Shown here piece after piece: positions 35,291 through 47,944 of a stretch of DNA of 64,000 nt. The DNA is from Callipepla californica brunnescens (Eukaryota > Chordata > Aves > Galliformes > Odontophoridae): assembly GCA_023055505.1 (NCBI GenBank), contig JALIRH010000001.1, positions 97,433,034 through 97,497,033 of the forward strand. Reading direction: 5' to 3'. The translations under genes were made by a program, and so were the position numbers. Numbering within the stretch: the first letter of the stretch is position 1; each line of letters begins with the position of its first letter. The notes beneath the pieces are model-generated. The model worked only from the letters and a program-made list of their open reading frames with translations, did not search any database and was not told the DNA's origin.

Positions 35291-36982
35291 TATTTAGAAA
35301 GAGCTGGCATTTAGCTTCATGAACCTGATTGCTAATTTTGTTTTTCATAAAGCTGAGCTGCATGTGCTTTCCCCTTTGCAGTGAACTGTGCTTGATGTAA
35401 GGCTCTGCTGGTAAACAAAACTCTTGTTTATGATTGCTGAAGTACTAATGCCACCACTGCAGCAGTCTGTTGGAAATACGCAGCCTGAGTGCTGAGACAG
35501 TCCAAACCACAGTCAGTCAAATTACCACATTTCTTCCCTGTTCCGCTCTCTGCGGTGTTCAAACTGGAATAAAATTAAGCTCTGTTAAACATTTCTCACT
35601 CCCAAGAGTTATTTAGCACATAGTATGGAATATTCGGTACCTTCATCAAAGCTGCTAGCAACAGTGAGTCAGGTTTCTAACACAGATCTATTTCTTTGCC
35701 AGGAATAAGAGTCAGGAAATATCCTTGCAGCCTCAGGACGTTTTCAGGAAATTTCTTGGTATCACAAGGAGCTCAAGACTTTTTTTTTATCTAGTCCAAA
35801 CAATACTTTACTTTGATAAAGAGCATCTGATCTATTATTTTCTGTAGTAATTTTGAGGTCAAGCCACTAAATGGTTAGTTTGTTGAGGAGCAGGCTGAAA
35901 TCTGATATGAATAACTACAGGAAAAGCCCCTTGCTCCAGTCCTCTCCCTGTGCACACCATTCCAGAGGGAATGGAATGGGAATGCAGTGCTGCTGTGATG
36001 GGAGTGGCTTCTCCTTTGGGTTTCAGAGCTAACTGCAGGAACCCACCTCTGCTGTGAGAGTTTTCTGGTTAGTGACTGAATCTCAGGGTCACAACAGCAT
36101 TTAGATAACAGTCCTTCTACAGAGCATATCATCCTAACTACGTCGCCTTCCCTAGACTTGGATGTAGTTTGGTTTTGACTCAGATTTTCCAAATAGCATG
36201 GTGACAGTCTCTCCTCTCATAGTACAGCAATGTTTGTGAATATTAGAAGCATAGTGGTTTTTCCTTTAAAAGGGCAGAATCTCTTCCAGGAATGTGACTT
36301 TTTTTTTTCCTTTTTTTTTTCCTTTTTTTTTTTTTTTTTTTAGAAAGAGATCCCAATTACGGAATTGTTTTGACCCCTCCAAACTCTAGAGCCTTTTACA
36401 AGTATTCCTAATTTTTGTCACCTTGTAAAATTCCAGCATCTTCCTAAGGCTGGGAGCTTGAGAAATCACCCTGTCAGAAAGCTGCCACGGATGGAGATGG
36501 CTCTGCGGTCCCTGTGCCAACACTGCCCCACTGTTGGCACCTGGGATGGTTAAAGGGGCACATTTGTATTCTGGTAAGCTCCATGCAGACCAGCAGCCAC
36601 AACTTGGCACTTCTTCTGTGTTAAGCTGCTGCACCACATATTTCTGGTGTTTGCTATCAAGGTCGGTACATTATTGAATGTTTCAGCATATGTTTAGAAC
36701 ATGGGAAAGATTTGTCTGTTTAGAGTAGGCTTCCTCATATCTTATCTGCTGTGGTGATAAATTGATGATAATGACACCCAGTTAAAAATAGCTTTATAGT
36801 TGCTTAAAATGTTGTGGTCTGAATAACCCACAAAATGTGCTGTATTAACTATAATAGAACTGCATGAAGGCTTCTTTTCTTTTGTAGGTGAGAAAAATAG
36901 CTTTATTAGGAAAACTGCTTTGCTGGAACCACTGGCGTGCTTATGCATTTGGGCTGTTTTTTACAGTGATAATTCTGGTGAG
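35291..36982. other. Intergenic, no gene recognised
   Basis: AT-rich, with an interrupted poly-T tract at 36299-36341. ORFs on the minus strand (for example 35875-36192) show no domain. Confidence 0.45.
36299..36341. repeat. Interrupted poly-T tract
   Basis: Three T runs separated by CC, about 43 bp in total. It may be an old poly-A tail on the minus strand, but no retrocopy could be recognised next to it. Confidence 0.9.
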
Positions 36983-37400
36983 CAGAATCACAGGATTTAG
37001 GGTTTGGAAGGGACCTCTAGAGATCATCGAGTCCAACCCCCTGCCAAAGCAGCTCCCTAGCCCAGGTTGCACAGGTAGGTGTCCAGGCGGGTCTGGAATT
37101 TCTCCAGAAGAGACTCCACCACCTCTCTGTGCAGCCTGTGCCAGTGCTTCGTCACTGCACTGTGAAGAGGTTCCCATGCTCATTTGTGTGGAACTTCCTA
37201 TGCATCAGTTTGTGGCCATTTCCCCTCGTCCTATCGCCACTCACCACTGAAAAGAGTCCAACCTCGTCCCTTTGCCTCCACACCTTAGATATCTATAGAC
37301 ATGGATCAAATCCCCTCTGAGTCTTCTTTTCTCAAGGCTGAACAGACCTAGGTCACTTGGCCTTTACTCATAACAGAAGTGCTCCACGCCCTTTATAGTA
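36983..37400 (-). mobile_element. CR1 LINE fragment (minus)
   Basis: AGAATCACAGGATTTAGGGT, then GGAAGGGACCTCTAGAGATC, then AACCCCCTGCCAAAGCAG and AGGTGTCCAGGCGGGTCTGG. These blocks mark a CR1 subfamily different from the neighbouring ones. Confidence 0.9.
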
Positions 37401-37758
37401 TTCAGACACTCACATAACTTGACCAAACAGCCACGTTTCCTTAGAAATGGTAGAATAAGAGTATAAGTATACAGATACACTTATATTTTTGATTCTAAAA
37501 GAAACTTTTACAGCTTCCAGATTAAAATGGACGAATTTTAACCTGTTATCCCCTAGGGTTTGAAGACAGAAGAAAACAGTCAGATTATCTTGTCTGCTTT
37601 TTGACCCAGCACACAGTGCAGAACTTCCCTGAAGAGAGTCTAGAGTCTTTAAATCAAACAGTGACCCTGCTGAGACTACCATATGATCTCATGCAAGATA
37701 GTGCTGGTGGAAAAGAGATCACACTTCTTGAGAAATTGTTGCACTCTGTGTATTGTAG

Positions 37759-38178
37759 AGTCACAGAATCTTTTGAGTTGGAAGGGACTTTTAAAAGTCT
37801 TCTAGTCCAGCTCCGCTGCAATGAACAGAGGCATCTACAGCTACATCAGGTTGCTCAGAGCCTTGTCCAGCCTGACCTTGAATGTCTCCAGGAATGGTTG
37901 GCACGGTTTTATGATTTTTATTATTGGTATTACACATCATAGTATCATGTAGAGCACTTGGACTTAAAAAACATCCACTGCCTCTCTGGGCAACCTGTCC
38001 CAGTGCTCTTACTGTAAAAAAAAATCTTATCTCCAGTATAGATCTCTCTTTTTTTTTAGTCCTGTCTCCACTGACCCTGCTAAAGAATCTGTCTCCTTCT
38101 CTGTTACTGTGCCCATTTATTTACTGAAAAGCTGCTCTCAGGTCTTCCTGGAGCCTTCTCTTTTCTTTGGGGCTGAAC
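37759..38178 (-). mobile_element. CR1 (minus), left part of a split older element
   Basis: Tail GTCACAGAATCTTTTGAGTT, then AGTCCAGCTCCGCTGCAATG, stopping at GGGGCTGAACA, the point where the next CR1 begins. The missing continuation resumes at about 39254. A foreign stretch of about 75 bp (about 37897-37970) interrupts the element internally. Confidence 0.9.
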
Positions 38179-39253
38179 ATAGAATCAGTAATAGAATCAT
38201 AGAATCATAGAATCACCAAGGTTGGACAAGACCTACACTATCATCCAGTCCAACTGTCCACCTGTCACCAATAGTTCTCCTTAAATCATGTCCCTCAACA
38301 CAATATCTAAATGTTCTTTAAATACCTCTAGGGTCGGTGACTCCACCACCTCCCCTGGCAGCCCATTCCAGAGCCTGACCACTCTTTTGGAGAAGTATTT
38401 CCTAGCATCCAGTCTGAATTTCCCCTGATGCAGCTTGAAGCAATTCCCTCTGATCCTGTCACTAATTACAAGAGAGAAGAGAATGACCCTTAGCTCACCA
38501 CAACCTCCCTTCAGGTAGTTATAGAGAGCAATAATGTCTCCCCTCAGCCTCCGCTTCTCCAGCCTGAACAATTCCAGCTCCCTCAGCCATTCCTTATAGG
38601 GCTTGTGCACCAGATCCCTCACCAGCTTTGTTGCCCTTCTCTGGACACACTCTTGGACCTCAATGTCTTTCTTGTAGTGAAGGGCCCAAAACTGGACACA
38701 TGGTGCGGCCTCACCAGTGCTGAGTACAGGGGGACAATTACTTCCCTGCCCCTGCTGATAGCACTGTTTCTGATACAAACCAGGATGCCATTGGTCTTCT
38801 TGGCCACCTGGGCACACTGCTGGGTCATGTTCAGCTGAACATTAATCAATACCCCCAGGTTTGTTTCCTCTACACAGTCTTCCAGCCACTCTGCCCCAAG
38901 CCTGTAGCATTGCCTGGGGTTATTGTGGCCAAAGTGCAGAACCCAGAACTTGATCTTGTTGAACCTTATCCCATTGGCTTCAGCCCAGCTATCCAGCCCG
39001 TCCAGATCCCTCTGCAGCGCCTTGCTACCCCCAGGCAGATTGACACTTCCAGCCAACTTGATGTAATCTGCAAACCTACCGAGGGCACACTCAATGCCCT
39101 CATTCAGATCATTAATAAAGATACTGAAGAGGACAGGCTCCAGTACTGACCCCTGGGGAACACCACTTGTGACTGACCACTAGCTGGATTTTACTCCATT
39201 TACTACCACTCTCTGGGCCCAGCCCTCAAAACAGTTCCTTACTCAGCAGAGAG
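38179..39253 (-). mobile_element. CR1 (minus), younger copy inserted in another CR1
   Basis: About 1.07 kb, 5'-truncated. Its 3' end carries repeated ATAGAATC octamers (38179-38215). The minus strand encodes long stretches of the CR1 reverse-transcriptase C-terminus (FADDTKLAG-type region end, then [47 protein letters not shown]), broken by a few frameshifts or stops. It is one of the best-preserved CR1 copies in the window. Confidence 0.93.
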
Positions 39254-39560
39254 GCCCATCTCTCTCAACCTCTCCTTGTAGGAGAGGTTTTCCATCCCTT
39301 GGATCATTGATGTGGCTGTCCTCTATGATCTTTGTGTCTCCTGTACTGAGGACTCCAAATCTGGATGCACTACTCCAGGTGAGCCCTCACCAGCGCAGAG
39401 CAGAGGGGCAGGATCACGTCCCTCAGCCTGGTGACTGTGCTGCTTTGGATGCAGTCCAGCAGATGGTTGGCCATCTGGGCTGCAAAAGGCACATTGCTGG
39501 TGTATATCCAGATTGCCATCCACCAGTGCCCCCCAGTCCTTTTTGGCATGGCTGTGAGCT
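39254..39560 (-). mobile_element. CR1 (minus), right part of the split older element
   Basis: Resumes with GCCCATCTCTCTCAACCTCT, exactly the part expected after GGCTGAACA at 38178, and continues through GGAGAGGTTTTCCATCCCTT and GGTGAGCCCTCACCAGCGCA. Confidence 0.88.
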
Positions 39561-42500
39561 CACTAGCTTTGGTAGAAGGGTCTGTCTTACCTCCTCCACT
39601 GACACCGTGGGACTGAAGACATTTTATGCTGTAGTTAAGTATGTATGGAAATAGTTCTACAGCAACTTTGTTTCATTTAAATCTGGGGTTTTACTGTCCT
39701 GTGTTTTCATTTGTTTCCCAGACACATGTCCCTGTAAGCCGTTTTCATGTGACCATGTGGTGAACCTGTTTGGGCACTTGGTGCAGCTGAAAACCTTAAA
39801 CGAGCATCAAAAAAGGGCAGAATATTTTTTAACCAGGGCAGCTCCGTGAATTAGGTCACAGCTTAGCCAACTGCTGGAGCCAGGAGAAATGGCCTGATGG
39901 ACAAAGAGAGTGTGCTTCCTCTGTCTTTCAATAGAAAGCTTAGTTTTTAGTCCTTTAGGCATTTCATGCCTCTTCCCAAATTACCTGATTTCCCTGTCTT
40001 CAATTACAAATGGATGATAGGTTTTTCCAGTTCTTAGGAAATTTCTGAGGGCTCTGAGACTTTCTGGGAGGTCTGTGTCAAGATCATAGCAATATCAATT
40101 ATAAATCGCAAAACTTGATTGAAATAACTAGTTGTTGCTCATCCTTTTTGATTAGTCTCAGAAAGGAAGTTGTTCATTTTTCTGAACAGACGTGTAGAAC
40201 AAAATATTGATATTTCTCCTGAACTAAGAACCTTCTAATATCCGTCTAGTAATGAATCAATACATTTTTTCATTGTTCCTAATAAACTTATTATATAATT
40301 TTGTTCTTACATATGCTGACTACTACTTTCTTCTTGTTGTTTTTTTCTTCTCTTATTGAATTTACCCAATGCAATCAGGGTAGCATTTGGAATGTATAGC
40401 TTTTATTTTATGCAGCCTGGGACAGCTTTCTCTTTCTCCGTTACAGCTTATATTTATGCCTTTTTAATAGCAGCTGTCTGGATCCTAGGTCCTGGGGTGT
40501 ATTGGATATCTGAAACTCCTATTATCTCAATAAAAGACTCTGTCTCTTTGGGTTGTACTTGAAATTACAGCAAAAACACGTTCTCTCTTTTACATTTGGG
40601 ACTTTACATTCATTTGCTGTAACTTGAAATTTAGAAATGCAAATATGCACTATTTTAAAAGGTTTGTTTATTGATATGTTGCTAGTGGAAAATTATAATT
40701 CGTCCACTAGTATTCAAAATAATTATTAGTAAGCTCAGTCACTATATAATTATATAAGTAGAGAGAAAACATTTGATGATCTATTTCATTTTTCTGCAGG
40801 AAAATAATTTAGCTGACATGCCGTTATAGACCATCCACTGAGTTTTTTATTACTTCTTAGTATTCATAATATTTTATTCAAGTAATCTTACAGGAAACTT
40901 TAGGGAACAGAAAAGAATGGCAAACTTAAACTTACTCAGCTTTTTGAGGGGAAAAATGTTTGAAATTGCCCTTCTCCATGAATGTAAGATCAGAGGAATT
41001 GTAGAAGTGCTGTCCTTGAGGTTGTGTTTGAAGTTTCACTGGACTTATTAACAGAGAGAAAGCTTCTTTTCCATTTTCCAAGTCAGCATTTCATTTTCTA
41101 AACCAAAGTTATGTGGGGTGACGACTCTACAGCAGTGATCTCTTGTCCTGCTGTAGAACTCACATATCTGAAATCACTACACTGAACCTTTCCTGAAGCC
41201 ACTTGTAGCTGGATATTTTTACTACTGCCAGCCCGCCATCCTTCTGTAATATTTCCCAAAAGGTAGAAAATATCTGGTTGCAGCAGAAACACTAAGTCAC
41301 AGCCAGAACCAGTCATCAAGCACCTGATAGAAAGGCAGGGTCAACACTAGGGAGCTCAGGTGCACTCAATGTATCTGAGTGACCAGAAGGGATGGAGCCA
41401 GGATCCAACCCTTCCCAGACCTCATTTAAGCGCTGGCAGTGGACATGAGGACCTCTTGTTGGAGATCCCTGCCTACTTCATGCCTTCTAAAGGTAAGCAG
41501 TTCTTTTCTTGTTTATCTTTAGCAGTTGCTGTATTTGGGCTTATTCTCATTTGCTGTAGCTGAAGATTTTGGTACCCTGCTGTTTCTGTTGTACATTCCA
41601 TTATAGCATTACACTGGTTATAAACATTATGTGCATATAAAAGATAAGCTTCATGATTATTTTTGTAGCTGAAGTCATTTTAATCTGTTTGTAGTGTAAG
41701 GATTCAGACTTTCAGAAGCCCCTGTGTATTATTCAGAAAGCTGTCACTATCAGAGCATGATCCAAGTTCAAGACTCAGTACTGTAATGTTACTTTGTGTT
41801 CTGACTTTTTAGTTTCTACTTATGTATTATTTTGCATGTCCAAGGAACGTCTGTGGGGTATACTAGAGGGTTGTTTCCTCAAGTCTTTGCTAGCAGTGTT
41901 TTGACATGTCTACAAGTTACAGCCTTGTTATATTCAGTTATGGGTGTCTTTTCCTGTACTCTGCACTTTAAGTCACTTGTGAAAACTGCTTGGGTGCAAT
42001 ATGTGGCTCATTCCTTGCTCCTTTGCTCTTTAGGCTTCCGCTCCATGAATTGGAGTAGAAACTGGGAGCAGTGTAGAATTTCAGTGCTGGGAAAAGGCAT
42101 GAGGTCAAGGGTGCTATCAGGGTTGACTTTTCAGCTCAGGAAGGCTGTACACTGTATCCATACACCTTGCTGTAACAGTGTCTGGAGGCTGACACGCTGG
42201 ATAAAATACTAATGATACCCGTGCAAGTAATGAGTTACAGTATCAGCTCCTATTCTTTGTGGTGTCCTTCAGGGAGAACGTCCTACTGTTGTTTTTAAAC
42301 GCAGTTTTGACTGTAACTTCCTCTGTGTAAGTTGTAGACTTGTCCTCAATGTTTTTCCCCTGATAATCTCCTAAATGCTTTGATTTTATTCCCACATTTT
42401 CAATTGCAAGATTAGATTAGAGAAAATGAAAGGAAGAAATGTTGTTGTGGATTAACATCCTTAGAGAACGTGAGATTACTTTTAACCTTAATTTCTATAG

Positions 42501-43179
42501 CAGCACATGGGAATGAAACAGTCCCTTTTGAGAATCAGCAAGTCTTTTCCTTTATAACAGAATATCAAGTTCTGGGTAACTTCATTTAAGTTAAGCAAGG
42601 AAGTCTTTCTTAGGTCAGAGTGGCTCTCTTATTTATTTGGTTGCCTGTATTTACTGAATCCTTTAAGCTGTGATAGCAACAGTGATGTTTGCATGCTGCC
42701 CTTTGCCCTTGCCTGACACCAAAGGTTTTCCTTGGGGTGAAATATCTATCATGCAGACTTCACTGAAACAGAACACAGGGTGATCATTTCAGATTTATAA
42801 ATTCCTCAGCCTCTCAATGTTTTCAAAAGATACTGTGTCCTCGTGACACTTTGGTGTTCTCCTTGTGGCGTGTTTTCCACATTCTTTATGGAGAAGCTCT
42901 CATTCTTCAGCTATTTTCATCTTTTCTAAGGAGATATATTGGCCCACAGTCTCTCCGTTCCATCTATCATCTTCCTTAATCATGTCTTTATCTGTAACAG
43001 CTGGTTCATGTGTACTTCCAACATGCCTGATGCTGGATTCAGCAGTTTGCCTATTGTTATCTCTTTTGGCTGTTCTTTTTTTTCTTCTGTCTTAAGACTT
43101 TTGGATGAGGCACATTGTTCTGTTTGTGTACCCATATGATGTTTCTGAATCTGTGGTACAGTTTCAGGAATGCAGGAGT
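39561..43179. other. Intergenic, no gene recognised
   Basis: AT-rich gene-desert sequence. A block at about 41320-41500 has a different, more GC-rich texture and ends in a donor-like AAAGGTAAGCAG. It could be a fragment of an unrecognised repeat or a non-coding exon. Confidence 0.4.
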
Positions 43180-43700
43180 TGCCATACAGGGCAGGGCTGT
43201 CCCCCACCAGCTCAGGCCATCCAGGGCCCCATCCAATCTGGCCTCAAGTGCCTCCACAGATGGGGTGCTTCTCTGGGCAGCCTGTGCCAGGGCCTCCCTG
43301 CCCTCTCAGTGAAAAAAACTTCCCCGATATTAAATCTACCCTCTTTTAGTTGAAAACTGTCTTCCTTTTTCCTGTCTCATGTAGAAAGTTGATTACCCTC
43401 CTCCTTATAAGCTCCCCTTAGGTACTGGAAGGCTGCAGTGAAGTTTCCCTAGAATGTTCTCCATGCTGAACAAGCTCAGCTCCCTCAGCTTATCTTGTTA
43501 GAGAGGTGCTCCAGCCCTCTGATCATCTTCATAGCCCTCCTCTGCACCCACTCCAACAGCTTCATGTCTTTTTGTGATGTGGGCCCCAGAACTGGATGCA
43601 GTATTCCAGGGGGGACCACACAGAGAAGAGGCGGGACAATCACCTCCCTGTTTCTGCTGGGCATCCCCCTCAACGTGTTCCTCTTTTGATGCTGCCCTTC
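43180..43700 (-). mobile_element. CR1 LINE fragment (minus)
   Basis: GGGCCCCATCCAATCTGGCC, then GGGGTGCTTCTCTGGGCAGC, then AGAGGTGCTCCAGCCCTCTG and GTATTCCAGGGGGGACCAC. The minus strand keeps RT remnants (VQRRAMKMIRGLEHLS). Confidence 0.9.
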
Positions 43701-43748
43701 CGGGGAAGCTTCTAGAGTGTGACTTTGCCATCTTGAGAGGCAAATATC

Positions 43749-43846
43749 AGAGGGAGAAAAACTCAGAGGTAGGGAGAGGAAGAAAAAGAGAGGATAAAGG
43801 AAAGGGAATGAGGAAGGAGAAGGGGAAGGAAAGAAGTTAAGGGGTA
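43749..43846. repeat. Purine-rich (GA/GGAA) low-complexity tract
   Basis: About 100 bp almost entirely A and G on the plus strand (for example GGAAAGGGAATGAGGAAGG). It begins about 50 bp beyond the CR1. Confidence 0.88.
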
Positions 43847-45684
43847 TGAGCTGAGATGCAGGAGCAAAAGGAAGGAAAGGAACCATCCATGATGACAAAG
43901 ATCAAAATGCTTGTCCAACACAGAGTCAGAGGGGAGGACCCACAAATTTGGCACCAACCTTCAGAGGACCTTTCCTCCACTGGTGGAAATCCTCTTGTTG
44001 AAAGGATATGGTGACAGTAGCCTGAGCTGTCTTGTCTTCTCTCTTCATTATGATGCTGATGATTATTATAAGTTTTAGTCATTCAGCTGCTAGCACTAGC
44101 AGATATACTTTTGTCACTTATTTCTGTGAAGAAATAGTAAGGAAGTTCAGAAAGAAAGGCATGTTAAGAAATATTAAGAGCAGCAGATGATCCATTGAAT
44201 GTATTTCACAGAAGGGAAGGAGAATAGGCTCATATCTGTCATTCAGTCTTGTCACAAACAAATCACTGTCAGTAGCTGCTCGGGTTTGAGAAGGCATTGT
44301 TTGTTTGCAGACAGCTGGGATGCCTGCGGCCTTTTCCTAAGGGCATTTAAATAATTCTTTAAATACTTTGCTTGCACCACACATTGGGGCGGAAGAGGGG
44401 AAGGGGCACAACTTTGTATTCAGATATTCTAGTAAAGGCTATATGCCTGCATAAAGACAGCTGTGTGCACAATAGCAGTACTGACTATCATGTCTGCAGG
44501 GCTGCGTGATGTGAGTGTGCTCAGAATTCTTGATTTTTTTCCTTCCTTGCATTTTTTTTAACACAATCCAGAGCTCAAAGCAGCTGAAGATTTAGTTACT
44601 TAGGGTAGCAAGTACTTTGTTTATGATGTGAGCATTTGTACATGACAAAAATGGTATTGCCCCTGCAGTGGTTTGGATGCCAGTAGGCAGTTCCCTGTCT
44701 TTGTGTTATGCTGACTCCTACACAATCACTCCAAGATCAGCTGTGTGGTACCTTTCCCCTGTTGAAGCTGACACTTGTGTTTTTCGTACTGGAAAGAGCT
44801 TGACCCTGTTAGACATCATTCAAGACACTAGTGTCAAAATTGTGGGGGCTTTTTAAGTATTTAGTTCTTTTGGTTCAGGTTTCCTGGCTCCTCTCACAGC
44901 TCTGTTTTTGTCCTGAACAAGTAGGATTGGTGTTTGGCTGCCAAGAATGAATATTTGCAGATAAACTTGCAGTGGAGTAATTCAATCCTCCTGTCTGCTG
45001 CCCATCTGTATTTTCTTTCAGAAAATACAAAAATCTTCTCCTTACTTCCTGACCTTACTAGACATATGTAGCTGAACCCCAATAGGACAGTGCTTTCCTG
45101 GAGTGTTTGAAATTTTTTTTAAAGGTGCACTGTTTTGTTTCTGTACAAAGAAGGCAGTGCAGCTCTGCTGGCATTACCCACCTTCTTGACACCCACACAG
45201 AGGTGTCAAGTAAGATGCATGACAAACTAGCATTCTTCTTTTGCATTCATAATTAACTTTCCATCATTCCTTTTCTGAGTTGCGGACTCGATATACTTTT
45301 CCATTTTGCACACTGCAGCAAGCAAGCTGGTGGGATATGATTTTTTGTCGTCTTTTCTCCCCCTTTTTTTAATAACATAGCTGTAAAGTCCCTCTAAGAC
45401 TATTCTCGTGAAATAAAATGAAATTACTGGAAGTGTGTGCTCAGGGAATATGAAATGACTGCTTTGTAAATTGCAAAACCGCCAGGCCAGAACTCCCAGC
45501 ATTGTGTCTAATTGGCTGGAGGAGGGGGGGAAAGAGCTCAGATGCTACATTTGCAGGTAATACTTTTTTAAAGTACATCGGAAAAGTATAAAGTATATCC
45601 AAAAGATTGTCTTCTGAAGCAGTAATAGGATACTGTTAGAATGTTATGAAATCCAAGGGTGTGGGCTTACTAAAAGATGTGGAA
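43847..45684. other. Intergenic, no gene recognised
   Basis: No gene. A 9-bp-arm inverted repeat (CTTGACACC / GGTGTCAAG) lies at 45185-45210. Confidence 0.45.
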
Positions 45685-45893
45685 TTTCTAGGGGAGATTT
45701 AGACAGATGGAAGATTTATTTTACAGTAAGGGCTCTGGAACAGGTCGGTACTGCATCCTTGAAGGAGCTCAAGGTCAGATTGGGTGGAGCTCTGAGCAAC
45801 CTGATGTAACTGTAGGTGTCTCTGTTCATTGCAGGGGAGTTGGACTAGATGACCTTTAAGGGTCCCTTCCAACTTAAACTGTTCTATGATTCC
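45685..45893 (+). mobile_element. CR1 LINE fragment (plus)
   Basis: AGGGGAGATTTAGACAGATG, then GGTGGAGCTCTGAGCAACCT, ending AACTTAAACTGTTCTATGAT. Contains a small internal deletion relative to the other copies. Confidence 0.9.
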
Positions 45894-47668
45894 AAGTATC
45901 TGGGAAATGCAAACTCTTCTCCCTCTTTAGTTCTAAAAATGCATGCCTTTGTTACAAAGCTGGCTTAATGGATAGACAAAACAAATTAATTTATAGGGAA
46001 TGTGAAGTGCCTGCAGTCTTATCGAGAGTAGTTTTAGAAGGTTAGGAAGGTTTCTGGTCTCTTGTGTTGCAGCTCTGGAGCCAGCCTCAGCTGTTCCTTG
46101 AAGTGCTGTGGAATGTGGGTGCACTTTTCTGTGGTGTAGGCAGTCCCTCAGCTGGCCTACAGAATGCCCACTTTGGGTTATGACCTTTCCAGTGTTCTCT
46201 GGTGAGGGCAAACTTTGAGGCAGGCTGTTATTTAGAGTTAGTATCCAACAAATGATGAAAATCTAGATCTATAAACAGTAAAAGTAAAACCAGGAAGTGT
46301 TTGAGCAAACTTGACTTCTGAAGAGGGTTTACAATGTTTAGGCTTTGACCATCAATGGGTATCATCTACACGAATTCCAGTGTATCTGAAGGTAAATTGC
46401 AATCAGTTCTTTTTGGTATTTTTCCTAACATCAGCTCTTCATATGGGAATGATGCTTCACCCCATTGATAACTGCTTGAGCACTTCAACGTCTGATCCAG
46501 TTCAGGGCCAAAAGCCTGGCAAATCTCGGACAATTCATATACTGTAATTGTAACAGTCCTACGTAGGTGCATTTTAAGCTGTGCTATGTCTTATGCTTTG
46601 ACTGAACTTGAAGGGATTCATGGTATAGGGCATGTTTATCATTCATGCCCCTTATATTTGTGAGATATGCAGGCCATGCGTAGCACAACTCAAATAATCT
46701 TACATTCATGTCCAGATATAATTCCTTCTTGTAGCACAGCATGGAAGAAGACCTTTTGTGACACAATTTTCAAGTGGTTGTACCATATTTAGGGCTCTTT
46801 TTTTTTTTCTGTAGATTAATCCACAGGATGTTTCCCATCATGCTGTAGTAAAGACTTTATAATTGCATCAAGGATACTTTGAGACTTTTTTTTCCACGCT
46901 GTCAAAATTCTGTGCTGTTTTTTCTGCCTTAATGTGAAATAATTACTACATGAAACACATTTGTATGAAACGGCATTGTATGCAGTAGCCTGTAGGGATA
47001 GATTGGGCAAGACACACAAAGGAAGCACTGTACTGTAACAATTATACACTACATCTTTAAATATATTTACTAATGCCAGACAATAAACATTCAATGTTCA
47101 TTTGTTTAGGGCTGTTTTTACAAAGCTATGTAGCTACAAAGCGTCTCATTAATGAGAAGCTTTGTGTATAATGCTAACAATTTGTTTGCAGCAAAAAACA
47201 GGGCTATTTGTCTAAATTGGGGAATTTGAATGCAAAGTAGGACTTAGGACATCATAGTCTTATAGTGTAAATTTACTTTAAGAAACAATTTTTTTCAGAA
47301 TGTTAAATTAAACGTGTTTCAAATGCATATACACCACAGTATTTGGAGGAAATAGCAAAAGAAAAAGTAAACATGGACTAAGAAATCTATTAATTTTCAA
47401 GGATCAAAATAATGAACGGAACAGTCTCAGCCCTTCCTGGAAAATTTGTCATTTTGCTGCATCATTGGTTCACTGACTTTTGGTTAGACAGTTTGCTTTC
47501 TCCATCAAAAAAAGAACAGGTAACAGAGCTTGTTTGAGCAACTTCCTGTGTTCAATCAACGCTGCTATTCTCAAACAAATGGAAAAAGTCCGCTTCTAAA
47601 CAGTGGAGTTAAGCAGCGTTTTCATTTGTGGTAGATGTTTGGTGACGAGTGACAGGGCGATGTGATTG
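45894..47668. other. Intergenic, no gene recognised
   Basis: AT-rich, with no gene. A GTGACGAGTGACAGGGCGAT stretch just before the next CR1 may be a second piece of CR1. Confidence 0.45.
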
Positions 47669-47944
47669 CTGGGGAGGGACTTTTGTAAGAGCATGTACAT
47701 GACAGGATGAGGGGCAGTGGCTTTAAACTGGAAGAAGGTAAATTTAGACTGGATATAAAAATGAAATCTACTGGAGCAGGTTGCTCAGAGAGGTTGTGAA
47801 TGCCTCCTCCTTGGAAACGTTCAAGGTCAGGCTGGTTGGGGCTTTGAGCAACCTGGTTTAGAGAGAGGTGTCCCTGCCTATAGCAGGAGCACTGGCACAA
47901 GATGATCTTAAGGGTCTCTTCCAACCCAAACCATTCTATGATTT
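47669..47944 (+). mobile_element. CR1 LINE fragment (plus)
   Basis: GGAGGGACTTTTGTAAGAGC, then GGCAGTGGCTTTAAACTGGA, then AGGTTGCTCAGAGAGGTTG, ending CCAACCCAAACCATTCTATG. Confidence 0.92.

Noticed and set aside
36299..36341. Poly-T tract as the tail of a minus-strand processed pseudogene
   Set aside because: No reading-frame or gene-like sequence could be recognised to its right, so no retrocopy is called.
38281..39056. Minus-strand ORFs of 178 and 145 codons as host genes
   Set aside because: They are the reverse-transcriptase C-terminus of a 5'-truncated CR1 LINE and are not an independent gene.
45185..45210. Inverted repeat with 9-bp arms
   Set aside because: Short enough to be expected by chance in this length of sequence.
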